64,000 nt of DNA from Bacteroidaceae bacterium (GTDB taxonomy: Bacteria; Bacteroidota; Bacteroidia; Bacteroidales; Bacteroidaceae), in NCBI GenBank assembly GCA_024401115.1, contig JAKSLP010000005.1:1-64000 (forward strand), written 5' to 3'. Of the stretch, positions 49,967 to 59,636 are shown one piece after another. Both the position numbers and the translations under genes were made by a program. A model generated the notes under the pieces. The model was not told the DNA's origin. It worked only from the letters and a program-made list of their open reading frames with translations, and did not search any database. The first letter of the stretch is position 1. Each line of letters begins with the position of its first letter.

Positions 49967-50521
49967 ATGACCTATACATTTTTAGCTGCAGGCTTTGAGG
50001 AGGTTGAGGCCCTGACCGTAGTGGATGTGCTGCGCCGTGCCGGTGAGCCTGTCACCACCGTGTCTATTACCGATAATCCGGGAGTGATGGGTGCCCACAA
50101 TATCCCTGTTACTTCGGATAACACCTTTGCTGGTGTGGATTTCAACGATGTGACTGTACTGTTCCTGCCTGGCGGTATGCCGGGTGCTACCAACCTGGAT
50201 GCTCATGAGGGTTTGCGCCAGCTGATCCTGAAGTGCGCTGCCGAGGGTAAGGTGATTGCTGCCATCTGTGCCGCTCCGCTGGTGCTGGGCCACCTGGGAC
50301 TGACCGAGGGTAAGACCTGTACCTGCTATCCGGGCTTTGAGACCGAGCTGAAGGGTGCCAACTATACCGCTGCGCTGGTGGAAGTGGATGGCAACATATT
50401 TACCGGTTGCGGTCCTGCTGCAGGTCTGGAACTGGGTTACGTGCTGGCTGAGCGTCTGGTGAGCAAGACAGTGGCTGATCAGTTGCGCGAGGGCATGCAA
50501 TACAATAAACTGAAGAAATAA
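49967..50521 (+). CDS. DJ-1/PfpI family protein (YajL-like)
   Basis: 184 residues. AAGFEEVEALTVVDVLRRAG is the first block with the conserved glutamate, LFLPGGMPGATNL follows, and the nucleophile elbow is AAICAAPLVLG with a cysteine. DJ-1 superfamily proteins have been proposed as chaperones, glyoxalases or deglycases; the activity here cannot be told. It lies between pdxJ and ispD in one transcription unit and its stop abuts the ispD start. Confidence 0.9.
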   Translation: MTYTFLAAGFEEVEALTVVDVLRRAGEPVTTVSITDNPGVMGAHNIPVTSDNTFAGVDFNDVTVLFLPGGMPGATNLDAHEGLRQLILKCAAEGKVIAAICAAPLVLGHLGLTEGKTCTCYPGFETELKGANYTAALVEVDGNIFTGCGPAAGLELGYVLAERLVSKTVADQLREGMQYNKLKK

Positions 50522-51202
50522 ATGGATTACCTGATTGTCGTTGCGGGCGGTAAGGGCCTGCGCATGGGAGGCGATGTGCCCAAGCAGTTCCAGTTGCTTG
50601 GGGGACTGCCTATTCTCATGCACACCCTGAACCGGATGAAGGAGGCGGCTCCCGAAGCCACCCTGATCCTGGTGCTGCCCGAGCAACTGCAGTAGTATTG
50701 GAACTCGCTCTGCACGCAGTATCGGTTTACGGTGCCTCACCTGCTGGCCAACGGCGGAGAGACCCGTTTCCATTCCGTACAGAACGGCCTGGCCCTGGTG
50801 CCTGATGACGCCCAGGGTGTGGTGGGCATTCACGATGGCGTGCGCCCGTTTGTATCGGCCGAGGTGATTCAGCGCTGCATGCAGAAGGCCGGGGAACTGG
50901 GGGCAGTCATTCCCGTCATTCCCGTGGTGGACACCGTACGGCAGTTGACCGATGACGGCAGCTGTACCGTGAACCGTGATCATTACAAGCTGGTGCAGAC
51001 TCCGCAAACGTTCCGTATTGACGTGATCAAGAAGGCCTATCTGCAACCGTATCAGGCAGGATTCACCGATGATGCCTCGGTGGTGGAGGCCATGGGGTGC
51101 GCGGTGGCACTGGTGGAAGGCAACAGAGAGAATATCAAGATTACTACACCTTTTGATAAGTTAGTAGGCGAAATGCTGGTCCAAAATCAGATCAATGTTT
51201 GA
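50522..51202 (+). pseudogene. ispD: 2-C-methyl-D-erythritol 4-phosphate cytidylyltransferase with an in-frame amber codon
   Basis: The frame runs 226 codons but codon 58 is TAG (50693-50695). Before it: VVAGGKGLRMGGDVPKQFQL, the nucleotide-binding loop; after it: [18 protein letters not shown] and [11 protein letters not shown], all expected of IspD. The break is exactly in frame with no other damage, as by a single change of CAG or GAG. IspD is essential in the MEP pathway, which this genome otherwise appears to use (dxs present). Restarting at the GTG at 50732 would miss the CTP-binding loop. It could be a sequencing error, readthrough, or a rescue by another gene. Confidence 0.9.
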
Positions 51203-53291
51203 CATAGCAGACAGGGATATCAAGTTTCTACCGGGGGTAGGTCCGCAGCGTGCGGCTCTGCTTGAGAAGGAACTGAATATCCGCACCTACAGAGACTTGC
51301 TTTATTATTTCCCTTATAAATACATCGACCGCAGCCGTCTGTTCCAGATCCGGGAACTGGTGGCCGACATGCCGTATGTGCAGCTGTCGGGCGAAATCAC
51401 CAGTTTCGAGACCGTAGGAGAGGGGTACCAGAAACGCCTGGTGGCCCACTTCACCGACGGTACGGGAGAGATAGACCTGGTATGGTTCAAGGGACTGAAA
51501 TATGTGACCGACCGCTATAAGGTGCACACGCCTTATGTGGTTTTCGGTAAGCCGTCGCAGTACGGAACCAAGATAAACATAGCCCATCCAGACCTGGATG
51601 CGGCAGACAAAATCGTCTTTTCCACCATGGGCATGCAACCCTACTACAATACCACGGAAAAGATGAAACGGGCAGGCCTGAACAGTCGCATGATGGAGAA
51701 ACTGACCCATGCCCTGATGGAGCAACTGAAGGAACCGCTGCCCGAGACACTGCCCGAATGTGTGCTTAAGGAACACAAGCTGGCTCCCCTTATGGAATCG
51801 CTGCGAACGATGCATTACCCTAATTCGGATGAATCGGTTCGCATGGCCAGATACCGGTTGAAGTTCGAGGAACTGTTTTACGTGCAACTGAACATTCTGC
51901 GCTATACCCACGACCGCCGCCGGCAGCGGGGAGGCTTTGTGTTTCCAAGGGTGGGAGAGCTGTTCAACGGCTTTTATCACGACCATCTGCCCTTTGCGCT
52001 GACCAACGCCCAGAAACGGGTGCTGAGGGAAATCCGTCAGGATATGGGCAGCGGCAAGCAGATGAACCGTCTACTGCAGGGTGACGTGGGCAGCGGAAAG
52101 ACCATGGTGGCCCTGATGTCCGCCCTGCTGGCTGTGGACAATCATTTCCAGGTCAGCATTATGGCACCCACCGAAATCCTGGCCGAGCAGCATGCCGAGA
52201 CCTTTGCCAAGCAACTGGAGGGACTGCCGGTGAAATGCGCCCTGCTGACCGGATCGGTCAAGGGCAAGAAACGTGAGGCGATACTGAAAGAACTGGCCGA
52301 GGGTGAAATCCAGATTCTCATCGGCACCCACGCCCTGCTGGAGGATACCGTGAAGTTCCACAACTTAGGTCTGGTGGTTATCGATGAGCAGCACCGCTTT
52401 GGCGTGGCCCAGCGTGCCCGCCTGTGGAACAAAAACGTGTATGCGCCTCATGTGCTGGTCATGACAGCCACTCCTATCCCCCGAACCCTGGCCATGACCC
52501 TGTATGGCGATCTGGATGTGTCGGTCATCGATGAGTTGCCTCCGGGCAGAAAGCCGGTGAAGACCCTGCACCAGTACGATGCACAGCGGGTATCGATCAA
52601 CCGCGGTATCCGCCAGCAGATAGAGCAGGGACGGCAGGTGTATGTGGTGTATCCACTGATCAAGGAGAGCGAGAAGATAGACCTGAAGAATCTGGAAGAA
52701 GGCTACCGTCAGATGGTGGAGGACTTTCCGGATTACGAGATATGCATGGTTCACGGCAAGATGACACCTGCCGAGAAAGAGGCTGAGATGCAGCGGTTTG
52801 CCAATCATGAGACCCACATCATGGTGGCCACGACCGTAATAGAGGTGGGCGTGAATGTGCCCAATGCCAGCGTGATGGTGATAGAGAATGCCGAACGCTT
52901 CGGCCTGTCGCAGCTGCATCAGTTGCGTGGCCGTGTGGGCCGTGGTGCCGACCAGTCGTACTGCATCCTGGTGACCGGATACAAGCTCAGCGAGGACACC
53001 CGCAAGCGCATCGAGATCATGACCCAGACCAATGACGGATTTGAGATAGCCGAGGCCGACCTGAAACTGCGCGGACCCGGTGACTTGGAAGGAACGCAGC
53101 AGAGCGGACTGGCCTTTAACCTGCGCATAGCCAACCTGGCCAAGGACGGGCAACTGCTGGCCTATGTGCGTGATGTGGCTGCCCGGATAGTGGAAGAGGA
53201 CCCTGACAGGAACAAACCGGAGTATGCACTGGCCTGGAGCCAGTTGCAGAAACTGCGTAAAAACAACGTGGATTGGTCGTCTATTTCCTGA
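51195..53291 (+). CDS. recG: ATP-dependent DNA helicase RecG
   Basis: 698 residues. The N-terminal wedge domain has the DNA-binding OB fold ([16 protein letters not shown]). Helicase motif I is [19 protein letters not shown], motif Ia [13 protein letters not shown], motif [11 protein letters not shown], motif [12 protein letters not shown], and motif [11 protein letters not shown]. RecG reverses stalled replication forks and processes D-loops. Its ATG overlaps the end of ispD by 8 nt, so the two are coupled. All motifs are present. Confidence 0.96.
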   Translation: MFDIADRDIKFLPGVGPQRAALLEKELNIRTYRDLLYYFPYKYIDRSRLFQIRELVADMPYVQLSGEITSFETVGEGYQKRLVAHFTDGTGEIDLVWFKGLKYVTDRYKVHTPYVVFGKPSQYGTKINIAHPDLDAADKIVFSTMGMQPYYNTTEKMKRAGLNSRMMEKLTHALMEQLKEPLPETLPECVLKEHKLAPLMESLRTMHYPNSDESVRMARYRLKFEELFYVQLNILRYTHDRRRQRGGFVFPRVGELFNGFYHDHLPFALTNAQKRVLREIRQDMGSGKQMNRLLQGDVGSGKTMVALMSALLAVDNHFQVSIMAPTEILAEQHAETFAKQLEGLPVKCALLTGSVKGKKREAILKELAEGEIQILIGTHALLEDTVKFHNLGLVVIDEQHRFGVAQRARLWNKNVYAPHVLVMTATPIPRTLAMTLYGDLDVSVIDELPPGRKPVKTLHQYDAQRVSINRGIRQQIEQGRQVYVVYPLIKESEKIDLKNLEEGYRQMVEDFPDYEICMVHGKMTPAEKEAEMQRFANHETHIMVATTVIEVGVNVPNASVMVIENAERFGLSQLHQLRGRVGRGADQSYCILVTGYKLSEDTRKRIEIMTQTNDGFEIAEADLKLRGPGDLEGTQQSGLAFNLRIANLAKDGQLLAYVRDVAARIVEEDPDRNKPEYALAWSQLQKLRKNNVDWSSIS

Positions 53292-53367
53292 AAAAAGCCG
53301 CTGAGGGGATGATTTAGCCTTAATTATGGTGTAAAATCCGGCAAAATCTTCAAAAAGCGTTAATCTA

Positions 53368-53400
53368 GTTGTGAAAAACAGATATTTTTTTATATCTTTG
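53368..53400 (+). promoter_or_regulatory. Promoter of the M23 peptidase gene
   Basis: GTTG (53368-53371), 21 nt and TATCTTTG (53393-53400). Confidence 0.65.
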
Positions 53401-53451
53401 TGACGAAAATCTGAAAATACCGAAAAATACCAACTAAACAATAAGAACTGA

Positions 53452-54336
53452 ATGAATTTTAAGACTCTCAAATTAGCAGTAATGGGTTTGATGACCATGG
53501 TCAGCGTCAGCGCTGTGGCACAGGACCTGATTGCTCGCCAGGCACCCATTGACCGCAAGATCCGTGCGGTGGATTCTGTGGCTCTGCAGAAACTGGTGGT
53601 AAAGGAGAACACTGCTAATCCATCAGCCTCTCTATATCCTTCATGGGAAAACAAATATGTAGCCACCTATGCAGGTGTCAGTGTGCCTGAAACCTATGAC
53701 ATTGACCTGCGCGGCTTTGCCATGCCTACCACCAACCGTCTGGTTACTTCAAACTTCGGCCAGCGTTGGGGACGTGCTCATAACGGTATCGACGTGAAAG
53801 TGTATGTGGGTGATACCATCCGCGCTGCATTTTCGGGTAAGGTACGTATGGTGGAGTATGAAGGACGCGGTTACGGTAAGTATATCGTGATTCGCCATGA
53901 CAACGGTCTGGAAACTGTTTACGGCCACCTGTCAAAGCAGCTGGTTCGTGAAAATCAGGAAGTTCACGCAGGTGACGTGATCGGTTTGGGTGGTAATACC
54001 GGACGTTCTACCGGTTCACACCTGCATTTCGAGACCCGTTTCCTGGGTGTAGCCATCAATCCGGCATTGCTGTTTAATTTCGCCATGCAGGATGTTACCG
54101 GCGATTTCTATACCTTCCGCAGAGGCCGCTCGGGTGTGGTTGCTTCGAAGGGTAAGTCCGGTTCCGGCGCAGCCGCTGAAACAGGTAACAAGGCCCGTTA
54201 CCACAAGGTACACAAGGGTGAGACACTTTCTACCATCTCCAAGAAGTATGGTTTGACAGTGGAGCAGCTGTGCAAGCTGAACGGTATGACCAAGAAGTCA
54301 ACCCTGCAGGTGGGCAAGGTGCTGAAGTGTGGATGA
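53452..54336 (+). CDS. M23 family metallopeptidase with LysM domain
   Basis: 294 residues with a signal peptide (MNFKTLKLAVMGLMTMVSVS, then AVA). The LytM/M23 domain has zinc ligands HNGIDV and HLHFE and the SNFGQRWG segment. The C-terminus is a LysM peptidoglycan-binding repeat (YHKVHKGETLSTISKKYGL). Such enzymes cut peptide cross-links in the cell wall and work in growth or division. All metal ligands are present, so activity is likely. A terminator hairpin (54357-54390) follows. Confidence 0.92.
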   Translation: MNFKTLKLAVMGLMTMVSVSAVAQDLIARQAPIDRKIRAVDSVALQKLVVKENTANPSASLYPSWENKYVATYAGVSVPETYDIDLRGFAMPTTNRLVTSNFGQRWGRAHNGIDVKVYVGDTIRAAFSGKVRMVEYEGRGYGKYIVIRHDNGLETVYGHLSKQLVRENQEVHAGDVIGLGGNTGRSTGSHLHFETRFLGVAINPALLFNFAMQDVTGDFYTFRRGRSGVVASKGKSGSGAAAETGNKARYHKVHKGETLSTISKKYGLTVEQLCKLNGMTKKSTLQVGKVLKCG

Positions 54337-54356
54337 TAGTTTGATAATAATAAGCA

Positions 54357-54390
54357 AATAAGGCTCTATCTTAACCGGTGGGGCCTTATT
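54357..54390 (+). terminator. Terminator after the M23 gene
   Basis: AATAAGGC and GCCTTATT arms with a T-rich end. Confidence 0.7.
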
Positions 54391-54403
54391 CTATAAATAG
54401 GTG

Positions 54404-54946
54404 ATGAATAATACTAAGCAACAGTTTGAAGAGATAATGTCGGGTTGCCGGGATTTGTTTTCCCGAAAGCTCCATGACTATGGTGCCGCATGGCGTATCT
54501 TAAGACCATCGTCGGTTACTGACCAGATCCTTATCAAGGCTAACCGTATCCGTAGCATTGAGGTGAAGGGTGTGGCTCTGGTAGACGAGGGCATCTTCCC
54601 TGAGTTTGTTGCGATTGTCAATTACGGCATCATCGGCCTGATTCAGTTGGAACTGGGTTACTCCGACAAGGAGGACATCACACCGGAGAAGGCCATGGAG
54701 TATTATGACAAATATGCAAATCAGGCACTGGAACTGATGTTGCGTAAGAATCACGACTACGATGAGGCATGGCGTGCCATGCGCATCAGTTCCTATACCG
54801 ATCTGATTCTGATGAAGCTGTACCGTACCAAGCAGATTGAATCCCTGAACGGTGAAACACTGGTGAGCGAGGGTATCGATGCCAACTACATGGATATGAT
54901 CAATTACTCGGTATTTGGACTCATAAAGTTGAAATTCGGTGAGTAA
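54404..54946 (+). CDS. DUF1599 domain protein
   Basis: 180 residues made of two similar halves: [20 protein letters not shown]...IRSIE and [20 protein letters not shown]...TKQIE. The repeated K-x-HDY-x-AWR motif and acidic residues are typical of DUF1599, whose fold may belong to the nucleoside-triphosphate pyrophosphohydrolase (MazG-like) class. The function is unknown. Its end overlaps the next gene by 8 nt (GTG start at 54939). It belongs to the conserved DUF1599-DoxX-tpiA-SPOR cluster. Confidence 0.85.
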   Translation: MNNTKQQFEEIMSGCRDLFSRKLHDYGAAWRILRPSSVTDQILIKANRIRSIEVKGVALVDEGIFPEFVAIVNYGIIGLIQLELGYSDKEDITPEKAMEYYDKYANQALELMLRKNHDYDEAWRAMRISSYTDLILMKLYRTKQIESLNGETLVSEGIDANYMDMINYSVFGLIKLKFGE

Positions 54947-56261
54947 TTGGAGTGAACGGCTGAAACAGGTGTGCATCTTGTCAGCAAGACTGGTGCTGGC
55001 GATAGCCTTCCTGTTCTCGGGCATTACCAAGGCTGTAGACCCTTGGGGAACCGCATTTAAGATTCAGGATTACCTGATTCATTTCGGTTTGAATCAACTG
55101 GTGCCATTCTGGCTGTATCCTTACATGGCTATGGCTCTGGCAGGGTTGGAGTTCTACGTAGGTCTTTGTTTGATGTGGGGAATCCGCCGTTATTTCACGG
55201 CACTGGTAAGTCTGGCTATTATGCTGGTCATGACTCCGCTGACCCTGTGGCTGGCCATTGCCAATCCCATTGCGGACTGCGGTTGCTTTGGCGATGCCCT
55301 GGTGTTGAGCAATTGGGCCACCTTCGGCAAGAATGTGTTCCTGTTGCTGTGTGTGCTGCTGCTTTGGAGAGGACGAAGACTGGCCACACGCTTCATCAGC
55401 GAGAACACGCAATGGCTCATTTCGGTATATGGCCTCCTTTTTGTCCTTCTGCTGATGGGTCACTGTATGTACCATCTTCCGATTGCCGATTTCCGTCCTT
55501 ACCGCATAGGAAACAACATCACCGAGCAGATGGAGATTCCGGAAGGAGAGACAGCTCCCGAGTTTGACACCCGTTTCGTGATGGAAAAGGACGGCAAACA
55601 GCAGGAGTTCACGCTGGATAACTATCCAGACTCGACCTGGCAGTTTGTGGATTCCTATACCGTTCAGACGTCGGAAGGCTATGTCCCTCCCGTTCACGAC
55701 TTCATCCTGGAAAGGGTAAGCGACGGCGAGGACATTACCGATCAGGTGCTGACAGACGAGGGATATACCTTCCTGCTGGTAGCTTACGACCTGACAAAGG
55801 CCCAGCAGGGTACGGTGGATCTGGTGAACGAGCTTTACGACTACTGCAATGCATACGGATACACCTTTTACGGTGTGACAGCATCGGGTGATGAGGCCAT
55901 TGAGCAGTGGCGGTATGATACGGGCGCAGCCTACGACTTCTGCCGCATGGATGCCATACCGTTGAAGACCATGGTGAGAAGCAATCCGGGTATTGTCCTG
56001 CTGAAGGAAGGAACGGTCATTAACAAATGGGGCAGCAACGATTTCCCTACAGAAGAGTATTTCCGTAAGCCCCTGGAGCAGACCACGCTGGTGGATACAG
56101 ACGGCAGTGCTCCATATGGAACCCTCTGGAAAGTGGTGGTGTTCCTGCTGGCGGTTCCATTGGGACTGATTACCTTACTGGACAGAGTGTGGACCGGGCT
56201 CCTATTGATTGGAAAATTGAGAAAAAAGAGTAAGATATCTAACTTATTAAAAAAGAAAAAA
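54939..56261 (+). CDS. DoxX-like / BT_3928-family membrane protein (no stop before tpiA)
   Basis: About 441 residues before the tpiA start. Four hydrophobic segments cover residues 10-190 (DoxX-like, [20 protein letters not shown]) and include the motif ADCGCFGD. A soluble domain (about 210-390) looks thioredoxin-like but without CxxC. A last hydrophobic helix is near 400-425. In related genomes this is a separate protein; here the frame continues without a stop through a Lys-rich linker (LLKKKKM) into TpiA. The linker DNA contains several A runs. The start is GTG at 54939, overlapping DUF1599. Its function is unknown; it may act in oxidative stress or redox. Confidence 0.75.
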
Positions 56262-57020
56262 ATGAGAAAGAAAATTGTAGCAGGTAACTGGAAGATGAAC
56301 AAGAACCTGCAGGAAGGTGTTGCTTTGGCTACTGAGCTGAAGGAAGTATTGGCAGCTGATGCTCCTAATTGTGGCGTTGTTATTGGTACTCCATTCATCC
56401 ACTTGGCAACTGTTGCTGAGCTGTTGAAGGATAGCGTTATCGCTGTTTCTGCTGAGAACTGCGCTAACAAGGAGAAGGGTGCTTACACCGGTGAGGTTTC
56501 TGCAGAGATGGTTAAGTCTACTGGTGCAGAGTACGTTATCCTGGGTCACTCAGAGCGTCGTGAGTACTACAACGAGACTCCAGAGATCCTGAAGGAGAAG
56601 GTTGATTTGGCTTTGGCTAACGGTTTGAAGGTTATCTTCTGTATCGGTGAGAGCCTGGCACAGCGCGAGGCTAACGAGCAGGAGGCTGTTTGCAAGGCTG
56701 AGTTGGCAGGTAGCGTATTCCACTTGACCGCTGAGCAGTGGAAGAACATCGTTATCGCATACGAGCCAATCTGGGCTATCGGTACCGGTAAGACTGCTAC
56801 CGCTGAGCAGGCAGAGGAGATCCACGCTTACATCCGCTCATGTGTTGCTGAGGTTTACGGTGCAGAGGCTGCTGATGACACTACTATCCTGTATGGTGGT
56901 TCTTGCAAGGCAAGCAATGCTCCTGAGTTGTTCGCAAAGGCTGACATCGATGGTGGTCTGATTGGTGGTGCTTCTTTGAAGGCTGCTGATTTCAAGGGTA
57001 TCATTGATGCTTTCAAATAA
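56262..57020 (+). CDS. tpiA: Triosephosphate isomerase
   Basis: 252 residues. [10 protein letters not shown] (substrate lysine), [11 protein letters not shown] (catalytic histidine), [14 protein letters not shown] (catalytic glutamate) and [14 protein letters not shown] are all present. TpiA interconverts glyceraldehyde-3-phosphate and dihydroxyacetone phosphate in glycolysis. Codon choice shifts sharply at its start toward GTT, GCT and GAG, as expected of a highly expressed gene and unlike the preceding frame. The start at 56262 follows an A-rich stretch. There is no stop between it and the upstream gene, so a fusion protein is formally possible. Confidence 0.95.
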   Translation: MRKKIVAGNWKMNKNLQEGVALATELKEVLAADAPNCGVVIGTPFIHLATVAELLKDSVIAVSAENCANKEKGAYTGEVSAEMVKSTGAEYVILGHSERREYYNETPEILKEKVDLALANGLKVIFCIGESLAQREANEQEAVCKAELAGSVFHLTAEQWKNIVIAYEPIWAIGTGKTATAEQAEEIHAYIRSCVAEVYGAEAADDTTILYGGSCKASNAPELFAKADIDGGLIGGASLKAADFKGIIDAFK

Positions 57021-57029
57021 TCTTATAGG

Positions 57030-57530
57030 ATGAAAAGACAGATCCTGTTAGGATTCCTACTGTTACTATCGCTCTGTGCTTCGGCACAGAGCATAGAGCA
57101 GTCAGTGCGCCAAGACCGTGCTGGCCAGGGACATGTGGACCTACATATTGCCACTGCGGTGCATCTGGCTATGACCAAACCGTTGAATGCACGTGTTGAT
57201 GAGCAGGAATCTGAAACATTGGAAGATAAAATCAGAAAGGCGCGCGAGTTCCGTGATGCAGAAAAGGTAAAGGCGCGCGGCTATCGAATTCTGGTTTATG
57301 CCGGAGGAAACAAGAGATCGGATAAAGAGAAGGTGGAGCAGGTAGGTGAGCAGATGAAGCGCTTATTCCCACTGTATCCGGTTTATGCTCATTTTGAGTC
57401 TCCCCGCTGGGTGTGCCGATTGGGTAATTTCACCAAGAGGGAAGAGGCGAATGAGGTGCTTCAAGAGGTGCGTGATGCGGGATACCGTCAGGCCATTGTA
57501 ACGGAAGGCGTGATATTGATCGCCAAATAA
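57030..57530 (+). CDS. SPOR domain protein
   Basis: 166 residues with a signal peptide (MKRQILLGFLLLLSLCASAQ). The C-terminal half is a SPOR domain: RGYRILVYAGGNKRSDKEKV, RLFPLYPVYAHFESPRWVCR (in part) and LGNFTKREEANEVLQEVRD. SPOR domains bind denuded peptidoglycan at division sites. It begins 9 nt after tpiA and its stop abuts that of dnaG on the opposite strand. Conserved next to tpiA in Bacteroidales, by memory. Confidence 0.88.
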   Translation: MKRQILLGFLLLLSLCASAQSIEQSVRQDRAGQGHVDLHIATAVHLAMTKPLNARVDEQESETLEDKIRKAREFRDAEKVKARGYRILVYAGGNKRSDKEKVEQVGEQMKRLFPLYPVYAHFESPRWVCRLGNFTKREEANEVLQEVRDAGYRQAIVTEGVILIAK

Positions 57531-59567
57531 CTACAATACCCTGTCGCCAGCTTCCTTGGCGAGGAGTTTCTTCAGATTGACCAGTTCCTGAAGCTTTTTC
57601 ATGATGGCCACTAACTGTTCGGCGTCATTTCTCAATGACGGATCGAGCAGTTTTTTTTGTGTCTCTTTCAGTTCGGTTTCCACAATCTTCAGCTTCAGGT
57701 CGTTGATGAGGTGAATCAGGCGGGTGGCCAATTCCTTGTTGACCTCATTGGCAGGAATGGCATCGCTCTCTGCTGTAGCATAGATTTTGCTCAGGGTATA
57801 CCTCTCCGTGGCAAGTTCCGCTGCCAGGTTGGCTATGGTAGGATCCTGATGGCTCAGCAAGTAAGGCTCTACGCGCAAATCCGGTTCGGCCTGCAGCTTG
57901 CTTCTTACCTCGTTCAGCACCCTACTATATAATAAGGTGTGGAACGAAATCCCATCCTCCTCCATATAGTAGTAGATGAGATCGGCCACATTAATGCCAA
58001 AGGCCTGGCCGTTTTCGTCCTCTCCCTCTGCCGCCTTGCACTCGCCATGGAGGACAAGTTCGCGCATGATGAGTGTTTCCGTCTCGTAAAACGGATTGCC
58101 GATGGAAGGAGCCACGGGCTGGATACCCGCTTCCGGTGGGAAAGGAGGCTGCTCTTCCGGAGGAAAAGGCACATCTTCAACCGGAGGCACAGGTCCCTCT
58201 GCCGGCTGAGCCTGCGGTGCCTGTGGCGCATTGTTATATTTGTTCTTGTTCTCTCTTTGAGCCTTGCGGGTATCGGTCACCCCTTTCAGGAGTATACGCT
58301 CGTCCACATTCAGGATGTGCGCACTCTCCTTGATGTATACCGAACGGGAAATCTCGTCAGGAATCAGCGAGATGCTCTGGATGATGGCCTTGATCAGTTC
58401 CGACTTTCGCAGGGGATCGCCTGCTATCTCCTTCATCATGCGGTTGATGCGGAAATGAATGAAATCCACCTGGTTGTTCTGGATGTATTCCTGCACTTCC
58501 TGGGCAGAATGCTTGCGGCAGAAACTGTCCGGATCCTCGTCCTGAGGAAGGATGAGAATCTTCACGTTCATGCCCTCCTGAAGCAGCAGGTCGGTACCTC
58601 GTTCCGAAGCCTTGATACCCGCGGCATCACCGTCATACAGCAAGGTGACATTGGATGTGAAGCGGTGCAGCAATTGGATCTGTCCCGTAGTCAGAGCGGT
58701 ACCCGAAGAAGCCACCACATTCTCTATACCCGACTGGTGAAGCGAGAGGACATCGGTGTAACCCTCGACCATCAGGCAACGGTTCTCCCGTACGATGGAT
58801 TGCTTGGCCTGGTACAGGCCATACAGGTTGCGGCTCTTGTCATAGATAGGACTCTCGGGAGAATTGACATATTTCTGTTCCACACCTTTGGTCCGGCTGT
58901 CCAACTTTCGGCCTCCAAATCCCACGATTCGTCCGCTGATGGTAAAGAAAGGAAAGATGACACGCCCGTAGAAACGGTCGTGAATGCGTCCGTCGTCCAT
59001 CTTGTAGCAGACACCGGTAGCGGTCAGGAACCGCTCCTCGAATCCCTTTTTCCTGGCAGCGTTTGATAAGCCATAGCGGTCGGCCAGGCTGTAACCCAAA
59101 CGGAACTTATGGATAATGTCATCCCGGAATCCGCGGCTCCGCAGATAGGCCAGACCAATGGCGCGTCCGTCGACATTGTTCTGCAGCAGGTCCTCGAAAT
59201 ACTGGCAAGCCCACTCGCTGACCACCATCATACTCTCCTTGTCGCTCTGTTCCTGCTTCTCTTCCTGGGTCATCTCCCGCTCGTGCACCTCGATATGGTA
59301 CTTGTTGGCCAGCCATTTGAGCGCCTCGGTATAAGTCATCTGCTCGTGCTCCATCACGAACTTCACCACACCTCCGCCATTGCCGCAGCTGAAACACTTG
59401 TAAAGCCCTTTTGCTGGAGACACGGTCAGGGAAGGAGTCTTGTCGGCATGGAAGGGACACAAACCCTTATAATTGACACCCGCCTTCTTCAGGTTGACGA
59501 AGTCCGATACAACTTCAACAATTTGAGCTGCATCCAATATCCGTTGTTTTGTGGCTTGGTCAATCAT
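57531..59567 (-). CDS. dnaG: DNA primase
   Basis: 678 residues. The N-terminal CHCC zinc ribbon is CPFHADKTPSLTVSP ... YKCFSCGNGG. The Toprim motif is LMVEGYTDVLSLHQSG, followed by LLYDGDAAG with metal-binding acidic residues. The middle primase region includes YGRVIFPFF and IVGFGGRKL. The C-terminal part is proline/glutamine-rich between the Toprim and the helicase-binding helical domain (FPPEEQPPFPPE). DnaG makes RNA primers at replication forks. The gene is intact and chromosomal, distinct from the mobile-type primase at 23668. Confidence 0.96.
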   Translation of the reverse strand: MIDQATKQRILDAAQIVEVVSDFVNLKKAGVNYKGLCPFHADKTPSLTVSPAKGLYKCFSCGNGGGVVKFVMEHEQMTYTEALKWLANKYHIEVHEREMTQEEKQEQSDKESMMVVSEWACQYFEDLLQNNVDGRAIGLAYLRSRGFRDDIIHKFRLGYSLADRYGLSNAARKKGFEERFLTATGVCYKMDDGRIHDRFYGRVIFPFFTISGRIVGFGGRKLDSRTKGVEQKYVNSPESPIYDKSRNLYGLYQAKQSIVRENRCLMVEGYTDVLSLHQSGIENVVASSGTALTTGQIQLLHRFTSNVTLLYDGDAAGIKASERGTDLLLQEGMNVKILILPQDEDPDSFCRKHSAQEVQEYIQNNQVDFIHFRINRMMKEIAGDPLRKSELIKAIIQSISLIPDEISRSVYIKESAHILNVDERILLKGVTDTRKAQRENKNKYNNAPQAPQAQPAEGPVPPVEDVPFPPEEQPPFPPEAGIQPVAPSIGNPFYETETLIMRELVLHGECKAAEGEDENGQAFGINVADLIYYYMEEDGISFHTLLYSRVLNEVRSKLQAEPDLRVEPYLLSHQDPTIANLAAELATERYTLSKIYATAESDAIPANEVNKELATRLIHLINDLKLKIVETELKETQKKLLDPSLRNDAEQLVAIMKKLQELVNLKKLLAKEAGDRVL

Positions 59568-59579
59568 AATTTACCGGTC

Positions 59580-59615
59580 TTTGGGTTGCAAAGTTAATTA
59601 AAACTCGTATCTTTG
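59580..59615. promoter_or_regulatory. Divergent promoters for dnaG and the oxidoreductase
   Basis: Plus strand: GTTG (59585-59588), 19 nt, TATCTTTG (59608-59615), identical in layout to the promoter inside the CRISPR repeats. Minus strand: TAACTTTG (59589-59596) for dnaG. Confidence 0.7.
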
Positions 59616-59636
59616 CCAACATAAAAACTAACAAAA

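Noticed and set aside
50693..50695. TAG recoded as an amino acid
   Set aside because: TAG ends several intact genes in this window (3213, 14004, 21364, 39802), so genome-wide recoding is not supported; a local change is simpler.
52365..53666. Minus-strand frame (433 codons) over recG and the M23 start
   Set aside because: Antisense to RecG helicase motifs; no recognisable domain.
57939..59066. Plus-strand frame (375 codons) inside dnaG
   Set aside because: Antisense to the primase zinc and Toprim regions.
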